Translations under genes and position numbers: made by a program | Notes under the pieces: generated by a model | Seen by the model: only the letters and a program-made list of their open reading frames with translations | The model's database searches: none | What the model was told of the DNA's origin: nothing | Shown here: piece by piece, positions 38,673 through 50,622 of the stretch | Position numbering within the stretch: the first letter of the stretch is position 1 | Layout of the letters: every line of letters starts with the position of its first letter | From: Gyrodactylus bullatarudis | Taxonomy: Eukaryota > Platyhelminthes > Monogenea > Gyrodactylidea > Gyrodactylidae | Assembly: GCA_012064415.1 (NCBI GenBank) | Contig: SSNU01000039.1 | Coordinates: 322,119 to 386,118, forward strand | Direction of reading: 5' to 3' | Length of the DNA: 64,000 bases

Positions 38673-39472
38673 CGTTTGATTTAAAAGTAGATACTGCGTG
38701 TTATGCCTCATGAGATGGAGAATTTTTTGCTCTTTCAAATGAACTAAAAAACATTACTCTGTTATCTTATGGAAAATTGAATATCCCATGTTATTTCCGA
38801 ATATTTTTGAGAAACTGTAAAAAGTGTAAGATTCATTGAAAATACAAAGCGGCAAAAAAACTATGAACTAGGAAATTTTTGATGATAAAATATGAACAAA
38901 AATATCACAAAAACCTAAAACAAGATGGAGAGAATACCTAACCCTCCCCACCAGAGGATAGAAATATTAAATGTGTGAATAGCATTCCAGTAGTCAATCC
39001 TCTTTCACCAAAAATTCTATACAATACAGATGTTGTCAGATGAACTCTTCTAAGAGTGTGAACAGTATTTTGTTTTTTTTACTGATAAGTAGGACCTAAA
39101 AATTTATTTGTAGGCCTATAATATGCTCTAACGAATTTTTCTTGAAAATCATATACTACACTTGTAAGTTTTTTCCTCAAGATCGATTTTCTTATAATTC
39201 ATATATAATTTTTATAATCTGACATTTTGAAATAACCTTGGGTGGCGTGGAAAATTTGAATAACATTTAGTATGACGTGATTGACTTAGTAAGAACGATT
39301 CTGATTGGTCAGTTCAAATCAAAATGTATTAAAAAGTGAATTATGACCTATTGTATATGAGATATATGTATGCCCTGACAACTTTTTAACCCCTTACCAT
39401 TGTGTTTGTTTTTTTGAGAGGTCAATGCGGCAGTTTAAACTATAGGCTGATTGATAGAATTGAAATGGGAAT

Positions 39473-39842
39473 ATGATAACCATGGGTAGTTCTACCCAAA
39501 TAACACAAAATCAGAAGAAGTCCCTTGATGAGGAACCCATTTGCAGCTCCACCCAAAAAGCTGAGACAAAAGTTGTTGAACGAATTTATGAAACAAATGA
39601 GCAAGTAGTTGAAACTACGTCTCTAGGTAATCAACTTCAAATGTCATCCCCAGAAACAGTTATGGTTGATGAAAATGCACACTCAGAGAAGTCAACAATA
39701 GTTGATTAATCAAATTATTTCTCAACCAGCAATTATCAGTTTCGAGCCAATCAATGAGAAGCCTGCAATAAGAAAAAAGGGAACGAGAAGGAAAAGATGC
39801 AGTGGGCAGTTACAAATAGACTCTTTCCTTACCAAACGATGA
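39473..39842 (+). CDS. Unrecognised ORF with C-terminal PIP-box-like motif, frame break inside
   Basis: First frame (39473-39709) reads a polar segment, QNQKKSLDEEPICSSTQKAE through SSPETVMVDENAHSEKSTIVD, then TAA. In the next frame, 39712-39842 reads IISQPAIISFEPINEKPAIR, KKGTRRKRCSGQLQIDSFLT and KR before TGA. Both halves look coding. Deleting one base near 39710 would join them; so would a 49-nt intron from a weak GTCAAC donor. RKKGTRRKR is a likely nuclear signal, and QLQIDSFL resembles a PCNA-interacting box (Q..I..F with Leu for the last aromatic). The ORF lies antisense inside the receptor intron. It may be a real terminal exon, a gene with a sequencing indel, or a pseudogene. Confidence 0.4.
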
Positions 39843-39896
39843 TTGTAGTCCCTACCTCTCCTCGTCAACATCAACTCAAAAGGTGAACCTGGTCAA

Positions 39897-39940
39897 CCAA
39901 TCAGAGGATTCTACAAATGTATCAATTTTCTGTATAAATA
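39897..39940 (+). promoter_or_regulatory. CCAAT motif followed by TATA-like sequence
   Basis: CCAATCAG at 39897-39904 precedes TGTATAAATATC at about 39931-39942. The spacing could suit a promoter, but no plus-strand gene follows (family B repeat begins at once). Confidence 0.2.
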
Positions 39941-39944
39941 TCAG

Positions 39945-40270
39945 AGTAGGCCAAATTTTTCATCTTTTCCCAGCCTCAATCTCATTTTGAAGATAATCGA
40001 AAACTAAGCATTTTTTTCCTATAAAGCCATACATTTTCGACTTTGTTTTGGTATACAAAATCTCGATTAAAAATGACAAATTTTAAACTGACGCCAAGAT
40101 TTTTTCAATGGATTTTACTACGAGAAAAGAATGAATAGTTTTTGCATTATTCGGAATAAAAATAGGACTTATTGTAAACATGTTGAAAGAAAGTCCTAGG
40201 AAATTTAATAAATTTTGATGATTTTAGGGAAAATGGGATATTTGTATATCAGAACATGAAAATAAAATTC
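39945..40270 (-). repeat. Family B repeat, copy 3 (inverted)
   Basis: Reverse complement of 13235-13597 with scattered substitutions; lies just downstream of the ORF ending at 39842. Confidence 0.65.
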
Positions 40271-41039
40271 TAAAATAAATATCTAGCCGGTGTAAGAATC
40301 TGACGAGATCCGGTGAAATAAAAGCTTTATACCTACACATTCACTAGTCTTCTAATCCTCTTAAAGAATTCCCCATTAACCAATTCAATAAATGCAGATC
40401 AAAGAAAGGAAAATCATTTTGGAAATTGAATTGAATTCTCAATTTAAAAATTCAAAATTAAATCAATAATTGGGCCACTTGAATTTCTCCATCTCAGATC
40501 TATGTTTATTTGAATTTTGTATAATTTTCTCCGGATAAGTCGTAGTTCTCAAATGTATTTTTACTAACTCTTATTCGACGCGGAAAAGTGTCACACACAT
40601 CTTTAACGATCTGGAGGAAAGTGAAATGCTTTTTTTTCGAGATATATGGCCCAGAGTTGCCAAATGTAGTCAAATCGGATGCTCGAATAATATTCAATGG
40701 ATATGCAGGAAAAACAGTGATGAATTATGTAACTCTTAATACGTATATACGTAAGTTGTGATTATAGTTGTAAATTCATTAAATATTCAGTAACGCATAT
40801 AATATAATGAGAAACTGTCAGATAGTAATGTGAATCTGACAACATTAGTTATTTATGGTAATTTCACGATTGAATATATGAATATTTTGTACTTATTCTA
40901 ATTAGTCGACAGACCACAGAATCAGAGTGAAAGTACACGAGTTTGAAGAGAAATTCAAGAGCAAATCTCGGCCATCATTTTTATGTAAGTTTATGCGAGG
41001 AAAGCCTACTAAACAAGAGAATGCGGTGGAAATGGAACA

Positions 41040-41415
41040 CCCCCTCAAGAAAGTTGAAACGATCATTCAGGACAGGAAGGTTCAATTTCGAATTTTTCAA
41101 TTTTATACAAAAATGCAGTGTATGTCAGTACAGACATTTGAGTGAAGGAGAAATTCTTCATAAATCTATATAAACCAAACTTATGTGTCCAAAATAATAA
41201 TTCTTATAATCTTCAACTACCTTGGCCTAGGTGAGCTTTTACACTTTTCTCTCCACTGTTGCTAATTATTGGGGAGTTTTGGTGTTTTTTTAGCTTACAT
41301 TTTAGTCTAATTTGCATCGAATTTTACTATTTCTCTCATAAAATTTGTAAATTATTATCTTGTATCATTTTTGAAGAATTACCACTGATGATGCTTAGAG
41401 AAATGTAAATTTTGT
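41040..41415 (+). repeat. Family D retroposon-like repeat, copy at 41 kb
   Basis: Shares GTACAGACATTTGAGTGAAG, CTATATAAACCAAACTTATG, CTTGGCCTA.GTGAGCTTTT and CCACTGATGATGC with copies at 28.9, 45.5 and 54.9 kb. Ends are not sharply defined. A 72-codon open frame at 40927-41145 runs into it and probably has no meaning. Confidence 0.6.
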
Positions 41416-41547
41416 TTGTATTTCCTTTCAATTTTCTAAATGATGAATTTAAGAGTATTTTTTTGAAATCGAACATTTTTATTTATAAACAGAATTATAA
41501 AGATTAATGATTGTAAAATTAAGAGAACTGGGAAAGAGTGTTCAATG

Positions 41548-41614
41548 TGCCCAGTGTGGGAGGGTTTGAACCTAGGAAAGAGGCTAAGAGAGATACCACT
41601 ACGCTACACCGGGC
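41548..41614 (-). tRNA. tRNA-like head, probably a tRNA-derived SINE
   Basis: On the minus strand, GCCCGGTG at the start pairs over eight bases with CACTGGGC at the end (one G-T), followed by A. Inside are a box-A-like TAGCGTAGTGGTA and a good box B, GGTTCAAACCC. At 67 nt it is short, and the T-stem has two mismatches and no clean anticodon arm, so it is not a working tRNA. That combination (RNA polymerase III boxes kept, cloverleaf degraded) is what a tRNA-derived SINE shows. A body downstream (lower coordinates) is not clearly delimited. Confidence 0.55.
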
Positions 41615-44160
41615 AAAAGAGGATGCTCGATCGCAACAACGAAAGAGAAAGGGTATTTGAAAATTTATGTGAATATTTAGATGAAAAATATTCAAGTGGG
41701 GAAAATGATAAAAAATTCCGAATTCAATTTTCAAACGATGATGGGGTGATCCTTAAAATCAGATTCAGCATATTTGATTTCCTTGATTAATCGGGATCCG
41801 AAAAATCTACTTTTTTACTTTAAAATCAGCAAAACTTTTGGCATTACCTCGATATAATTCCCTAAAAGCTTGAGTTTGGCTTAAGCCTGTTGTTGAGTAC
41901 TAAGCAAACAATTTGAATTATATATTTCATTTATTTAGCTCTTTTCTCTCTTATCTCAAATAGAAGATCAAATAGAAGAAAAAGTTAATTTAGAATTTCT
42001 TCTTCAAGGGATTCCTTTGTGTGTTACTAATTACTTTAGCATTTGCTCAAAAAAAGAACAACTACCCTTCTCACTTCTCTTCTATGAGAGCAAATAGTAC
42101 AAGAACATTTACAGGAAAATACACAAATGCAAGATTAAGAATACAGAGGCAATTCGAAGTTATCTGAAGTGAGATAATCTTTTCTATGGAGAAGAGAGCC
42201 ATTAATTATCAAACATTTAGCCTTTCTTTGAAACCAAGGTATTTTATGTATATGTAGAGATGATTTATTCATCATAGACAAGGGTATTACCCAAAAGTAA
42301 CATTCACTTATCAGCATTCCAATTTCTTAGATGATGCATTTAAATAGTAAACTATGCTCTAGTAGAAAACTTCAAAAATACATAAGCTAGGCTTGAGGAG
42401 ATGAACAAAACGAAGGGATCATCCCTATTTCCATGAAAAAAATCTGAAAAAAATCCATCATATTCAAGAGATTTTGAATTATAGAAATTTTCAGCGATAA
42501 ACTCATGGACCTCAGATTTAAGAATAAATGTTGTGTATCTTCAAGTAGTAGAAATTTGAATTTAAATCATTTAAATTTTTTCAAAAAGTGAAATTGGGCC
42601 ACGTGACCTGATCTTGATCAAAGATTCCCAGCTTCATTAGCCCAAGTTGATATGTTGTTTATTACTATTCTTTCTTGATAAATGTCTTGTATTAAAAACT
42701 GGAGGTTTAGAATGATCAACAAATTTAGAACAAGTAGCCAATAACCAAAGCAAAATTTTATTCCTGAAGAAGAGATACAGACATCAGCACAAGAAAATAG
42801 AAAAATGAACGAACTCAGCCAGAATAGAAAAAAGAAGAAGCAACTCTCCAGGACTCGTTCAAGTGTAAAAAAAATAATTTATTATTTATTCCATAGATTT
42901 CTCTATCCATTTTTACGTAAGAGTTGTTTTCTTTTAGAAAAAGAAACTCTACTCTTATAACTAGAACAGAGCAAGATAGTTAGCAAGGAAGATCTTAATT
43001 ATCTCAGCACAGAAAAGAAAGTAGGGATGATTACACACAAGAGAACAGATTCGAAGCTCTAATAATCATATTACACTGTTGATAAGTTAGTGGAGCTACC
43101 AGTAAAATAGCAATATTAGAATAGCAAAAATTGAAACTTCCAGGCAATCCATCATTCACTTTTCGGAAATTCTAATGAGTTGAATAATCCATTTCTTAGA
43201 GGTCGGATTGTAGTAGCAAATAAAACAAATTGACACACTACATAAAAGTAGATAGATTTTTGTACTTAATCGGTATCCTTGTGTAAATAAATGTAAGAGG
43301 AAAATTCTTTAAAGGAATGTTTTTCTATGATATTTTGTTTTAACAAAGCTCAGTAAATCATTAACTATATTGTTTTCTATATGCCGGTAGTTACGGCTAA
43401 AGTTAATTGTTTTTCTATCCCCTTAACGTATGAGTGGCAATAAATCTAACTGTTTAATAATTATAATTATTGTTATAAGAGGGTATAGAGGAATTTTGAC
43501 AGTATCCCTCCATGTTGAGAGAGGTAGTCAACGTTTCTCTAAGCAATTTCAAGTTTCAGAAAAAAGAAAGGAAGTGATTATAGAAAGCAATTCACGTTTT
43601 TGGCATTGGGAGTTTATAAAATCCAATTTGAAAATTTGATGAGTGCTCACTGGAACAGTGATTTTTTGAAACGAGAGCTTGAGATTTCCAATGTCCAACA
43701 TCGATATATTTCCTAGTTCCAAAGCCGAAAAATGCCAATTATAACCTCTTTTTATCTTTTCAATGACAATTTGGCTTTCAAAGTCAAAGGTTTGAAAGAT
43801 AATCTCAACTCCTAAATTGAATAAATTTCTTTAATTAATGGAAAATTTCAATTTGTTAAAATAGGAACCAATCAGATCACTTAATTTCATTCAGGTAAAC
43901 TTTATTTATTTCCAAATCATAGAAATCCCACTTATTTATAACTTAATAATACTTGGTAAATTTATATATATTATAAAAGGGGGATGAGAGTCTTATAAAA
44001 TCAGACTAAACAATAAATCAATAACATTTCAGACATTGAAAGAATTTGGAATTTCCTATATTTTAAATTGTACATGGGAATGGAGCCTAGATTATATTAT
44101 TAATCTGTATTATGATCGATTGGAATGAAAAGATATCAAATGATGGATCAAAATTTTATG
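41615..44160. other. Receptor intron, no gene
   Basis: A weak family A piece at 41640-41840 (GATTCAGCATATTTGATTTC), one CCAATCAG match (43868), otherwise plain AT-rich DNA. Confidence 0.45.
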
Positions 44161-44168
44161 GTATTTAC

Positions 44169-45293
44169 TAGACTTGGACGAAATTTCGGCCATCGATAAG
44201 ATGAATTTAGTCCTCAAGTATTTAAATCTAATCCCACCAAATTTCGCTTCAAAAACCTTTTTATCCTTCTGGAATAAGATAAACAAAATTGTGGAAATTT
44301 TCAAAATAGAAACGTTTTTTAATGTTTCTTAGTCCAATAGTTAAAAATGAAATTTCTCTCATTTTTAATGAATATTACAATTTTTATCGGTAAAAAAACG
44401 TTTTAAAATTTTCACAATTTTTAAAAATCTTATTCCAAAAGCAAAAGTTTTTTTGAAACGAAATTTTGGTGGGATAATATAAAAATACTTCTAAACCTAA
44501 TTGACATGAAGATGAGAATTTCCTATTTTTACAAAAATCTCAATATTTTTATCCAGAAAGTCAGAAAAAAATATATTTTTTGGATTGCACTATGGAATGA
44601 GCTGATTAGTTTTGAATACAAAAAAAATTTCCGAAAAAATTTTAATCTGACCAAAATTGAGCTGTTTTTTTGAATTTCGGAAATGTTTAAAATTTCCACT
44701 TTTGCAACTTTCAAATCCAAAATTTTTATCGATTTCAAAGATTTGAAGCAGTTGAATATTGATATTCATGATCAAAATTAGGTGAAGATTTCGAATTCGT
44801 CTGCAGGAATTCACAGAAATACGTCATTATGGTGGGAAATCGAACCATTTGAATTTTTCGATTATCACGAGGTAAAATGATCCAAAATATAGAGATTAAA
44901 CTTTTTCTCGGAATGAGTAATTTTCTCTCAAATTCTACGGCCAAATTCGAAATCTTCACCTAATTTTGATCATGAATATCAATATTCAACTGCTTCAAAT
45001 CTTTGAAATCGATAAAAATTTTGGATTTGAAAGTTGAAAAATTTCCGAAATTCAAAAAACAGCTTAATTTTGGTCAGATTAAATTTTTTCGGAAATATTT
45101 TTTGTATTCAAAAATAATCAGCTCATTTCATAGTGGAATCCAAAAAATATATTTTTTCCTGACTTTCTGGATAAAAATATTGAGATTTTTGTAAAAATAG
45201 GAAATTCTCATCTTTATGTCAATTAGGTTTAGAAGTATTTTTATCATATCGATGGGCGATTATAGTAATTTTGCAAAATTTCGTCCAAGTCTA
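44169..45293. mobile_element. hAT-like element with TAGACTTGGACG ends and internal palindromes
   Basis: Ends TAGACTTGGACGAAATTT and its reverse complement, flanked by an exact 8-bp duplication GTATTTAC (44161-44168, 45294-45301). Inside are a foldback at about 44224-44485 and a full palindromic family A unit at 44480-45243. A 5' end related to this family recurs at 33475, truncated. No ORF of note. Confidence 0.78.
44480..45243. repeat. Palindromic family A, copy 6, nested in a hAT-like element
   Basis: Edges AATACTTCTAAACCTAATTG and its inverse; arms of about 300-320 bp with a 150-bp loop (44805-44940). Its edge subtype (GACATGAAGATGAGAATTTC) is shared with the copies at 47.87 and 50.1 kb. 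Confidence 0.75.
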
Positions 45294-45474
45294 GTATTTA
45301 CCAAAAACTCAATTCTTTAACAAGGTCTGAAAACTTGTTGCTTTTCAAGTGATCAAAAGTTGATTGATTAGGTCATTGAAAACAGTTCAAAATGACGGTT
45401 TTTTTCAAAAAATGAATAGTTAATTTCTTTGTCTAATGATGATCCTGATAAATAACGTTTGATTTGAAAAAGTA

Positions 45475-45870
45475 GAAAAAAGTATTAAGACCAAATGTAC
45501 ATTTCTCAAAAGGTTCATCAGTAGTAAAAGCTCACATAGGCCAAGGTAATTGAAGGTTATAGGAATAATTCTTTAGAACACACAAGTTTGGTTTATATAG
45601 ATTTATGGAGAATTACTCCTTCACCCAAACGTCTGTACTGTCATCACTCGGGTTTTTGTATAAAATTGAAAAATTCGAAATTGAAGCCTCTAAGATGCCT
45701 TGTAATCGCTGTATCTTTCTTAAGATGAATTTTCCCTCTAGTTGACAACTTTCTGATTTTACGTCCTATATAAGTAGATCCCCAGTCACTATGAAATTTA
45801 TAAATCAATAAAGTCTTCTCTTCAGGTCTCAGTTAATCTTTATGAATTAGGTTAAACTTTCCCCTCAAAT
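45475..45870 (-). repeat. Family D repeat, inverted copy at 45.5 kb
   Basis: Reverse complement of the 41 kb copy over about 170 bp, with further sequence (ATTCATAAAGATTAACTGAG) shared with the truncated copy at 54.9 kb, so this is the longest D copy seen. Confidence 0.6.
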
Positions 45871-46899
45871 CATTACTAAAACCATCACATTTGAAACTAA
45901 GTGTGTCTTCATGAAAATTGTGGTTTTCTCAACTTATCTGTGTTTCTCAACGACATCTCAAGTTGATAAATTTGTCCACACCTTGAAATTTAAACTCATA
46001 GTTTAAAAATATACAAAAATCGCGCCAGCTCGATATTTAAATTTTTTTCCGAATTATTTTTTTTAAATCAGTGAAAGTTTTCCTTTCAAAACGGTTCACA
46101 CATTCATCATTTCGAAATTAAAAACCTCTACAATTTCATCAAAAAAATATCTTGGCTAAAAGCTGAATCAACCACTGCTCAATGTTCGAGAAATTTAACC
46201 CCTTCAAAACTGATTTTATGCATATTTAGATTCAAGTTAAACTTACAAGAATAAAAAAATGTTTACCACAAGCAAAATGGAGTTGAAGATGAAAAATCTA
46301 TGCCTATTAGACATTGACAGAAGACACATTCTTTACAAGATATGACTACTAATGGGAGGGAAAGTTGAACAAATATGCCAATTCAGAATTGATTCTTTTA
46401 TCTAATACATTTACGATATAAGCAAATGAATTGCCAGTGTATACTGCTAACCACATCATACCAAAGCCAGATAATAAGGTAGATAATCTTGGAATTCCTC
46501 CCTTTTCAGTCAATCTTGCTCATACAAGAGGAACATCTGTCAACGATACCTCTCTATTTAAATCTGACTGCATTCTATCAGATTTCTGGGATGATAATTG
46601 AAAAAAGAAACACTAAATTGAAATTAATTCTATTGACAGATTCTAATCTCTCTTTTAAACAATATATTTAACTATTATAATACTACTGGAGTTAATCAAT
46701 TAACTATATAGACAGATTGGATGAAATCCCTTGTCACTTTGACTGACTGCTACTATTGGGGATGATTTCAATATGAAATCAACTCTTTCATAGTTTTTAT
46801 TTTGTAAAGTTTCATCCAAACATTGAATCTATTTTTGATTTCAAAAATTTTATGAATTACAAATTGAATTGATTGCTAATTCATCAATTTCCAATCAGT

Positions 46900-47110
46900 A
46901 AAAATGATCGAGTTTTCTAAAATCTCTACGACTATTTTTGGTCTTCGTGTCGATTGGTGATTTTGATAAATATCGTTTGATTACTCTCGCACCTTGAAAT
47001 CAACAAAAAATTTTAAATTCAGAGTTTAAAAATATGAAAAAATCGCGCCAGCTCGAAATTTAAAAATTTCTCCAGATTTTGTGAATGATTCATGAATTCC
47101 CATAATCATT
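46900..47110. repeat. Family A fragment, 55.9 kb subtype
   Basis: CACCTTGAAATCAACAAAAAA and AAAATCGCGCCAGCTCGAAA match the right arm near 56.4 kb. A similar short piece lies at about 45985-46080. Confidence 0.5.
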
Positions 47111-47202
47111 GCCAATTTTTTTCAAACTTTGAGCTCAACAATCTATTTGAATTGAGAACTAAGAAGTTTGAATTGTTCTTCACTTTGAACTAAAGATTTA
47201 AA

Positions 47203-47871
47203 CCTAAAGCTAGTTAATATTATGATGGGAATTTATACTTTTTACAAAATTATGAATTTTTTCATAAAGAAATCGAATTTGATCAAGATTTTTTGGAATC
47301 TAGATCATAGGTTCCACTTTTAGGATATGAAGAAAAAAATCTAATTGTAAGAAAGTTATGGCATATTTCAAATCTAGCGATGGCGTCGGATTCCCATTTT
47401 TTTGAACTTTGAGTTAATAATTTTTGTTGGTTTAAAAGTGAGAGAGTGATTTTTAGGATCACGATTAGTCAAAGAAACCGATTGTGACTATGAAAATTTC
47501 AATGGACTCGCCAATTTCCAGGGATCTTGAATCATCAAAATTTCATCGATTTTCAAGTAGTGAAAATGTTCAAATAATCGAAATTCGATTTTTACAAGAA
47601 AAGGGGCGGATTCTCACAATCTGAATCAGCATATTTGATTTCTCTGACTAATCTCGATTCTAAAAAGTTGAAGAGTGGAAATTAGCTGCATTTTTAAAGT
47701 TCAAAAAACAGCTCAATTTTGGTCAGATTGAATTTTTTTCGGAATTTTTTATTTTATTAGCTCATTCTGTTTTAGAATTCAAAAAATTATTCTTTTCTGT
47801 GAATCCGGATAAGAAATATTGAGTTTTTTGTGAAATTAGTAAATTCTCATCTTCATGTCAATTAGCTTTAG
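47203..47871. repeat. Palindromic family A, copy 7 (chimeric arms)
   Basis: Left three quarters match the 35.6 kb subtype (GAATCTAGATCATAGGTTCC), while the right end (ATGTCAATTAGCTTTAG) matches the 44.5 kb subtype. Looks like recombination or template switching between subfamilies. Confidence 0.65.
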
Positions 47872-48371
47872 TTGACAACAAAACATTTGTCTCAGGATAC
47901 TGTACGTACTGATTTAACGAATAACGATGGATTCATTTTAATAAAATAAGCTAGCTTAGTCTAAAGTTATTCTCGGGGAGAGAAAAGTAGCGCATATATC
48001 CCGAAAAAAAATTGAAGGATTCAAAATTGGAAATTTTTCGTATCAATTTTCAGATCGAATTTCCTGATTCGTCTCCGTGTCCAATTGAATGATTCGCGAA
48101 ATATTTTTCAATTTTAGCTCATCTTAACTCTGTATATACCGAAATGAATAAAAAATTAACGTTTCGTGAATGAAACAGACTAGATTATATACATTATACA
48201 TGAAACGTTGTACAAAGGAACCATCTATATAGCTTTATCGGGAGAAAAAGGGACATTTTACTGAGTACATCTTGAGAATCTTCATAATTTGGACTGACTG
48301 GAATGTCTCAGAATTTATGATATCAATAAATTTTATTACAAAACCTATTAATGGCCAGAGTACATAATAAT

Positions 48372-48832
48372 TAGAGATAGATTTTGCAAAATTTTGATTT
48401 CTAGCCTGGATCAGAATCTGAATGAGCTCTTCAGGAGAATTTGAATGATTTATAAAACATATGCACCAAAACCTATTTAAGAGCTGGTTGCAATAGAAAC
48501 AATGATTTTGTATTAACGTGTTGAAAGGACGTGCTCAATCAATTTTGGCCATTTTTCTCGTGATAGAAGCTAAAATACTTTTCTCGCAATCATTTTCGAA
48601 TTAGTATAACTAAAATAAGTCTTACGGATCAACTATTTCTATCAAAAACCTGAAAATCTTCGATGTCTACTTGAAAGTAATAAGATCAAATTTGAGAAGT
48701 TCTTTACTAAAAATGGAACTTTGACACTATCACTGCCCCTTTAATAGAAAAAAGCTAAAAATTCATCCTGAACCACATTTTCAATCAGGGAAAATTAAAT
48801 TGAGCATATTAGAATTGAAAAATCTATCCCTA
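48372..48832. mobile_element. hAT-like MITE family E, copy 2
   Basis: 461 bp from TAGAGATAGATTTT to AAAATCTATCCCTA, flanked by ATAATAAT duplications (48364-48371 and 48833-48840). The interior matches 28947-29275 (GATTTCTAGCCTGGATCA; GAGCTGGTTGCAATAGAAA), with extra sequence in the middle. Confidence 0.8.
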
Positions 48833-49569
48833 ATAATAATTAATCTACCTACCAGGATTTATATTTACAAAAATTATAGAATATTTAAAACCCTCATAAT
48901 ACGACAATCTTTTGTTTATATCAAAAGTTTTTCCTTAGACTATTTTACTCTTCTTATTATTTTCGGTTCAATAAGATAATTTCAACCTTTTCTGATCCAT
49001 TGGATCTTATCTTTATTTGGAGCCATAATGAATTAGGGAAGATAGATGATCTGACGCATAAAAGTAAACGTATTCTTTGAAAACCACTGTATTTTACTGT
49101 TAATTTTGCTTATTTTCTTGAAAAGATTTGAAAACGTTATAATCTTTGATCTTGGAATATATCAACAAGATTCTAATTACTGATTATAAAACTGATACAA
49201 TAGTTGTTAACGATACTTTTAGAAAGGAATTAATAGTTTTTTTATATTTTAAGAAGTAAACGGGAAAAAACTTTATCAACTGGTATGGAGAAGGGAGGTA
49301 TGTGAAAAGAAACTTTTCCTTTTATTGTCGCGGGAAATAAAATTAATTTTGTCAGAATTATTTATAAACTTCTTTTTATCCGACTGAAAAATATTTCACC
49401 CTATGATAAATGATCGATTCTAAGTATGATACGAATATCTCTTGTAATTTCTATCAGAAAAGACACTTTTAATCCTGAAGATTTTATTACTAACAGAAAC
49501 ATGTCCTATTTTTATAAAGGCCACTCGATAAAAATATAGTAGACGAATCTTACCGAATTCCTTCCGTAG

Positions 49570-49825
49570 GGAAAACCTTTAAGTTGAGATATTTTGTTGA
49601 TTTCAAAGTGAGAAAGTCATCAAAAAGTTGATTTTAAGGATCACAAGAAAACCGATTATCATGTTCGTCACTTTGAAGGGATTTTGGGTCATCAAAGTTT
49701 CTTCGATTTTCAAAATTTACTTGAAAATAGATTTTTTAAATCGTAAATGGGGGCCTCATGATCTAGATTCCAAGAAATCTTGATCAAATTCGATTTCTTG
49801 ATACTAATATTGACTAGCTTCAGAT
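49570..49825. repeat. Family A fragment
   Basis: TTGATTTCAAAGTGAGAAAG, TTGATTTTAAGGATCAC and CAAGAAATCTTGATCAAATT are family words; edges incomplete. Confidence 0.45.
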
Positions 49826-50072
49826 AAAATACAGGAAATCAACTTGGCAATGGACTTATAGCTACGTTTGAATTTGGAATATTTGAAAATGTCATCAGTC
49901 TACAAATCATGTAAAACCATGGTTTATTTTGCTAAAAAGACAATTTACATCAGTCATGAACAAGTGGCTTGCAATGCTTTCTACAAATCTATAGAATAAT
50001 ACATGAAAAAATCTCCTATTGATTGTTTTTCTGATAGACTTATAACTTGGGTATTCATGCTTTTCAATCCTA

Positions 50073-50622
50073 CCACACTTAGTTGGCATAAAGATGAGAA
50101 TTTACATTTTTTACAAAAACTTGATATTCTTATTGGGAAAATCAGGAAAAAATTTATCTTTCGTATTTCATAATGAAATGAGCCAACAAGTTGAGGAAAT
50201 TAAAAAAAATTTCTGAAAATATTCAATCTGACTAAAATTAGGCCGTGTTTTGAATTTTGTAAATGCCCTGAATTTCCACTTTTTCAACTTTTGAGCTCAA
50301 AATTTTTATCGATTACAATAATTTAAAGCAGTCATCTGCTGATATTCGAGATCAGCATTAGACAACGAATTCAAATTTGGCCGTAGAGAAAGAAAGGAAA
50401 ATTTTAACTTTTAAATTTTGGCTCATTCCTCTTTGTGATAATCAAAAAATTCAAATTTTTCTATTTCCCATAATAATGACGAATTTGATTCATTTTTCAG
50501 ATTGATTTTTTTTATTTCATCATGAACTTTGAAAAATAAAATTTTTCCTGACTTTCCGAAGAAAAAATCATTGAGGTTTTTGTAAAAACAGTAAACTCTC
50601 ATCTTCATGTCAATTAGGTTTA
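50073..50622. repeat. Palindromic family A, copy 8
   Basis: TTGGCATAAAGATGAGAATT on the left and CTCTCATCTTCATGTCAATT on the right, with inverse AATCAGGAAAAAA and CCTGACTTTCC inside. Same subtype as 44.5 kb. Confidence 0.65.

Noticed and set aside
40506..40697. 63-codon minus-strand frame with KDVCDTFPRRIRVSKNTFEN
   Set aside because: Looks mildly coding, but is short, has no splice signals or relatives in the window and no recognisable domain.
40927..41145. 72-codon frame with a GTAAGT donor-like site at about 40986
   Set aside because: Runs into repeat family D and has no matching acceptor or similarity; taken as chance.
41545..41790. 81-codon plus-strand frame at 41.5 kb
   Set aside because: Its first part is antisense to the tRNA-like SINE head and its end is a family A fragment.
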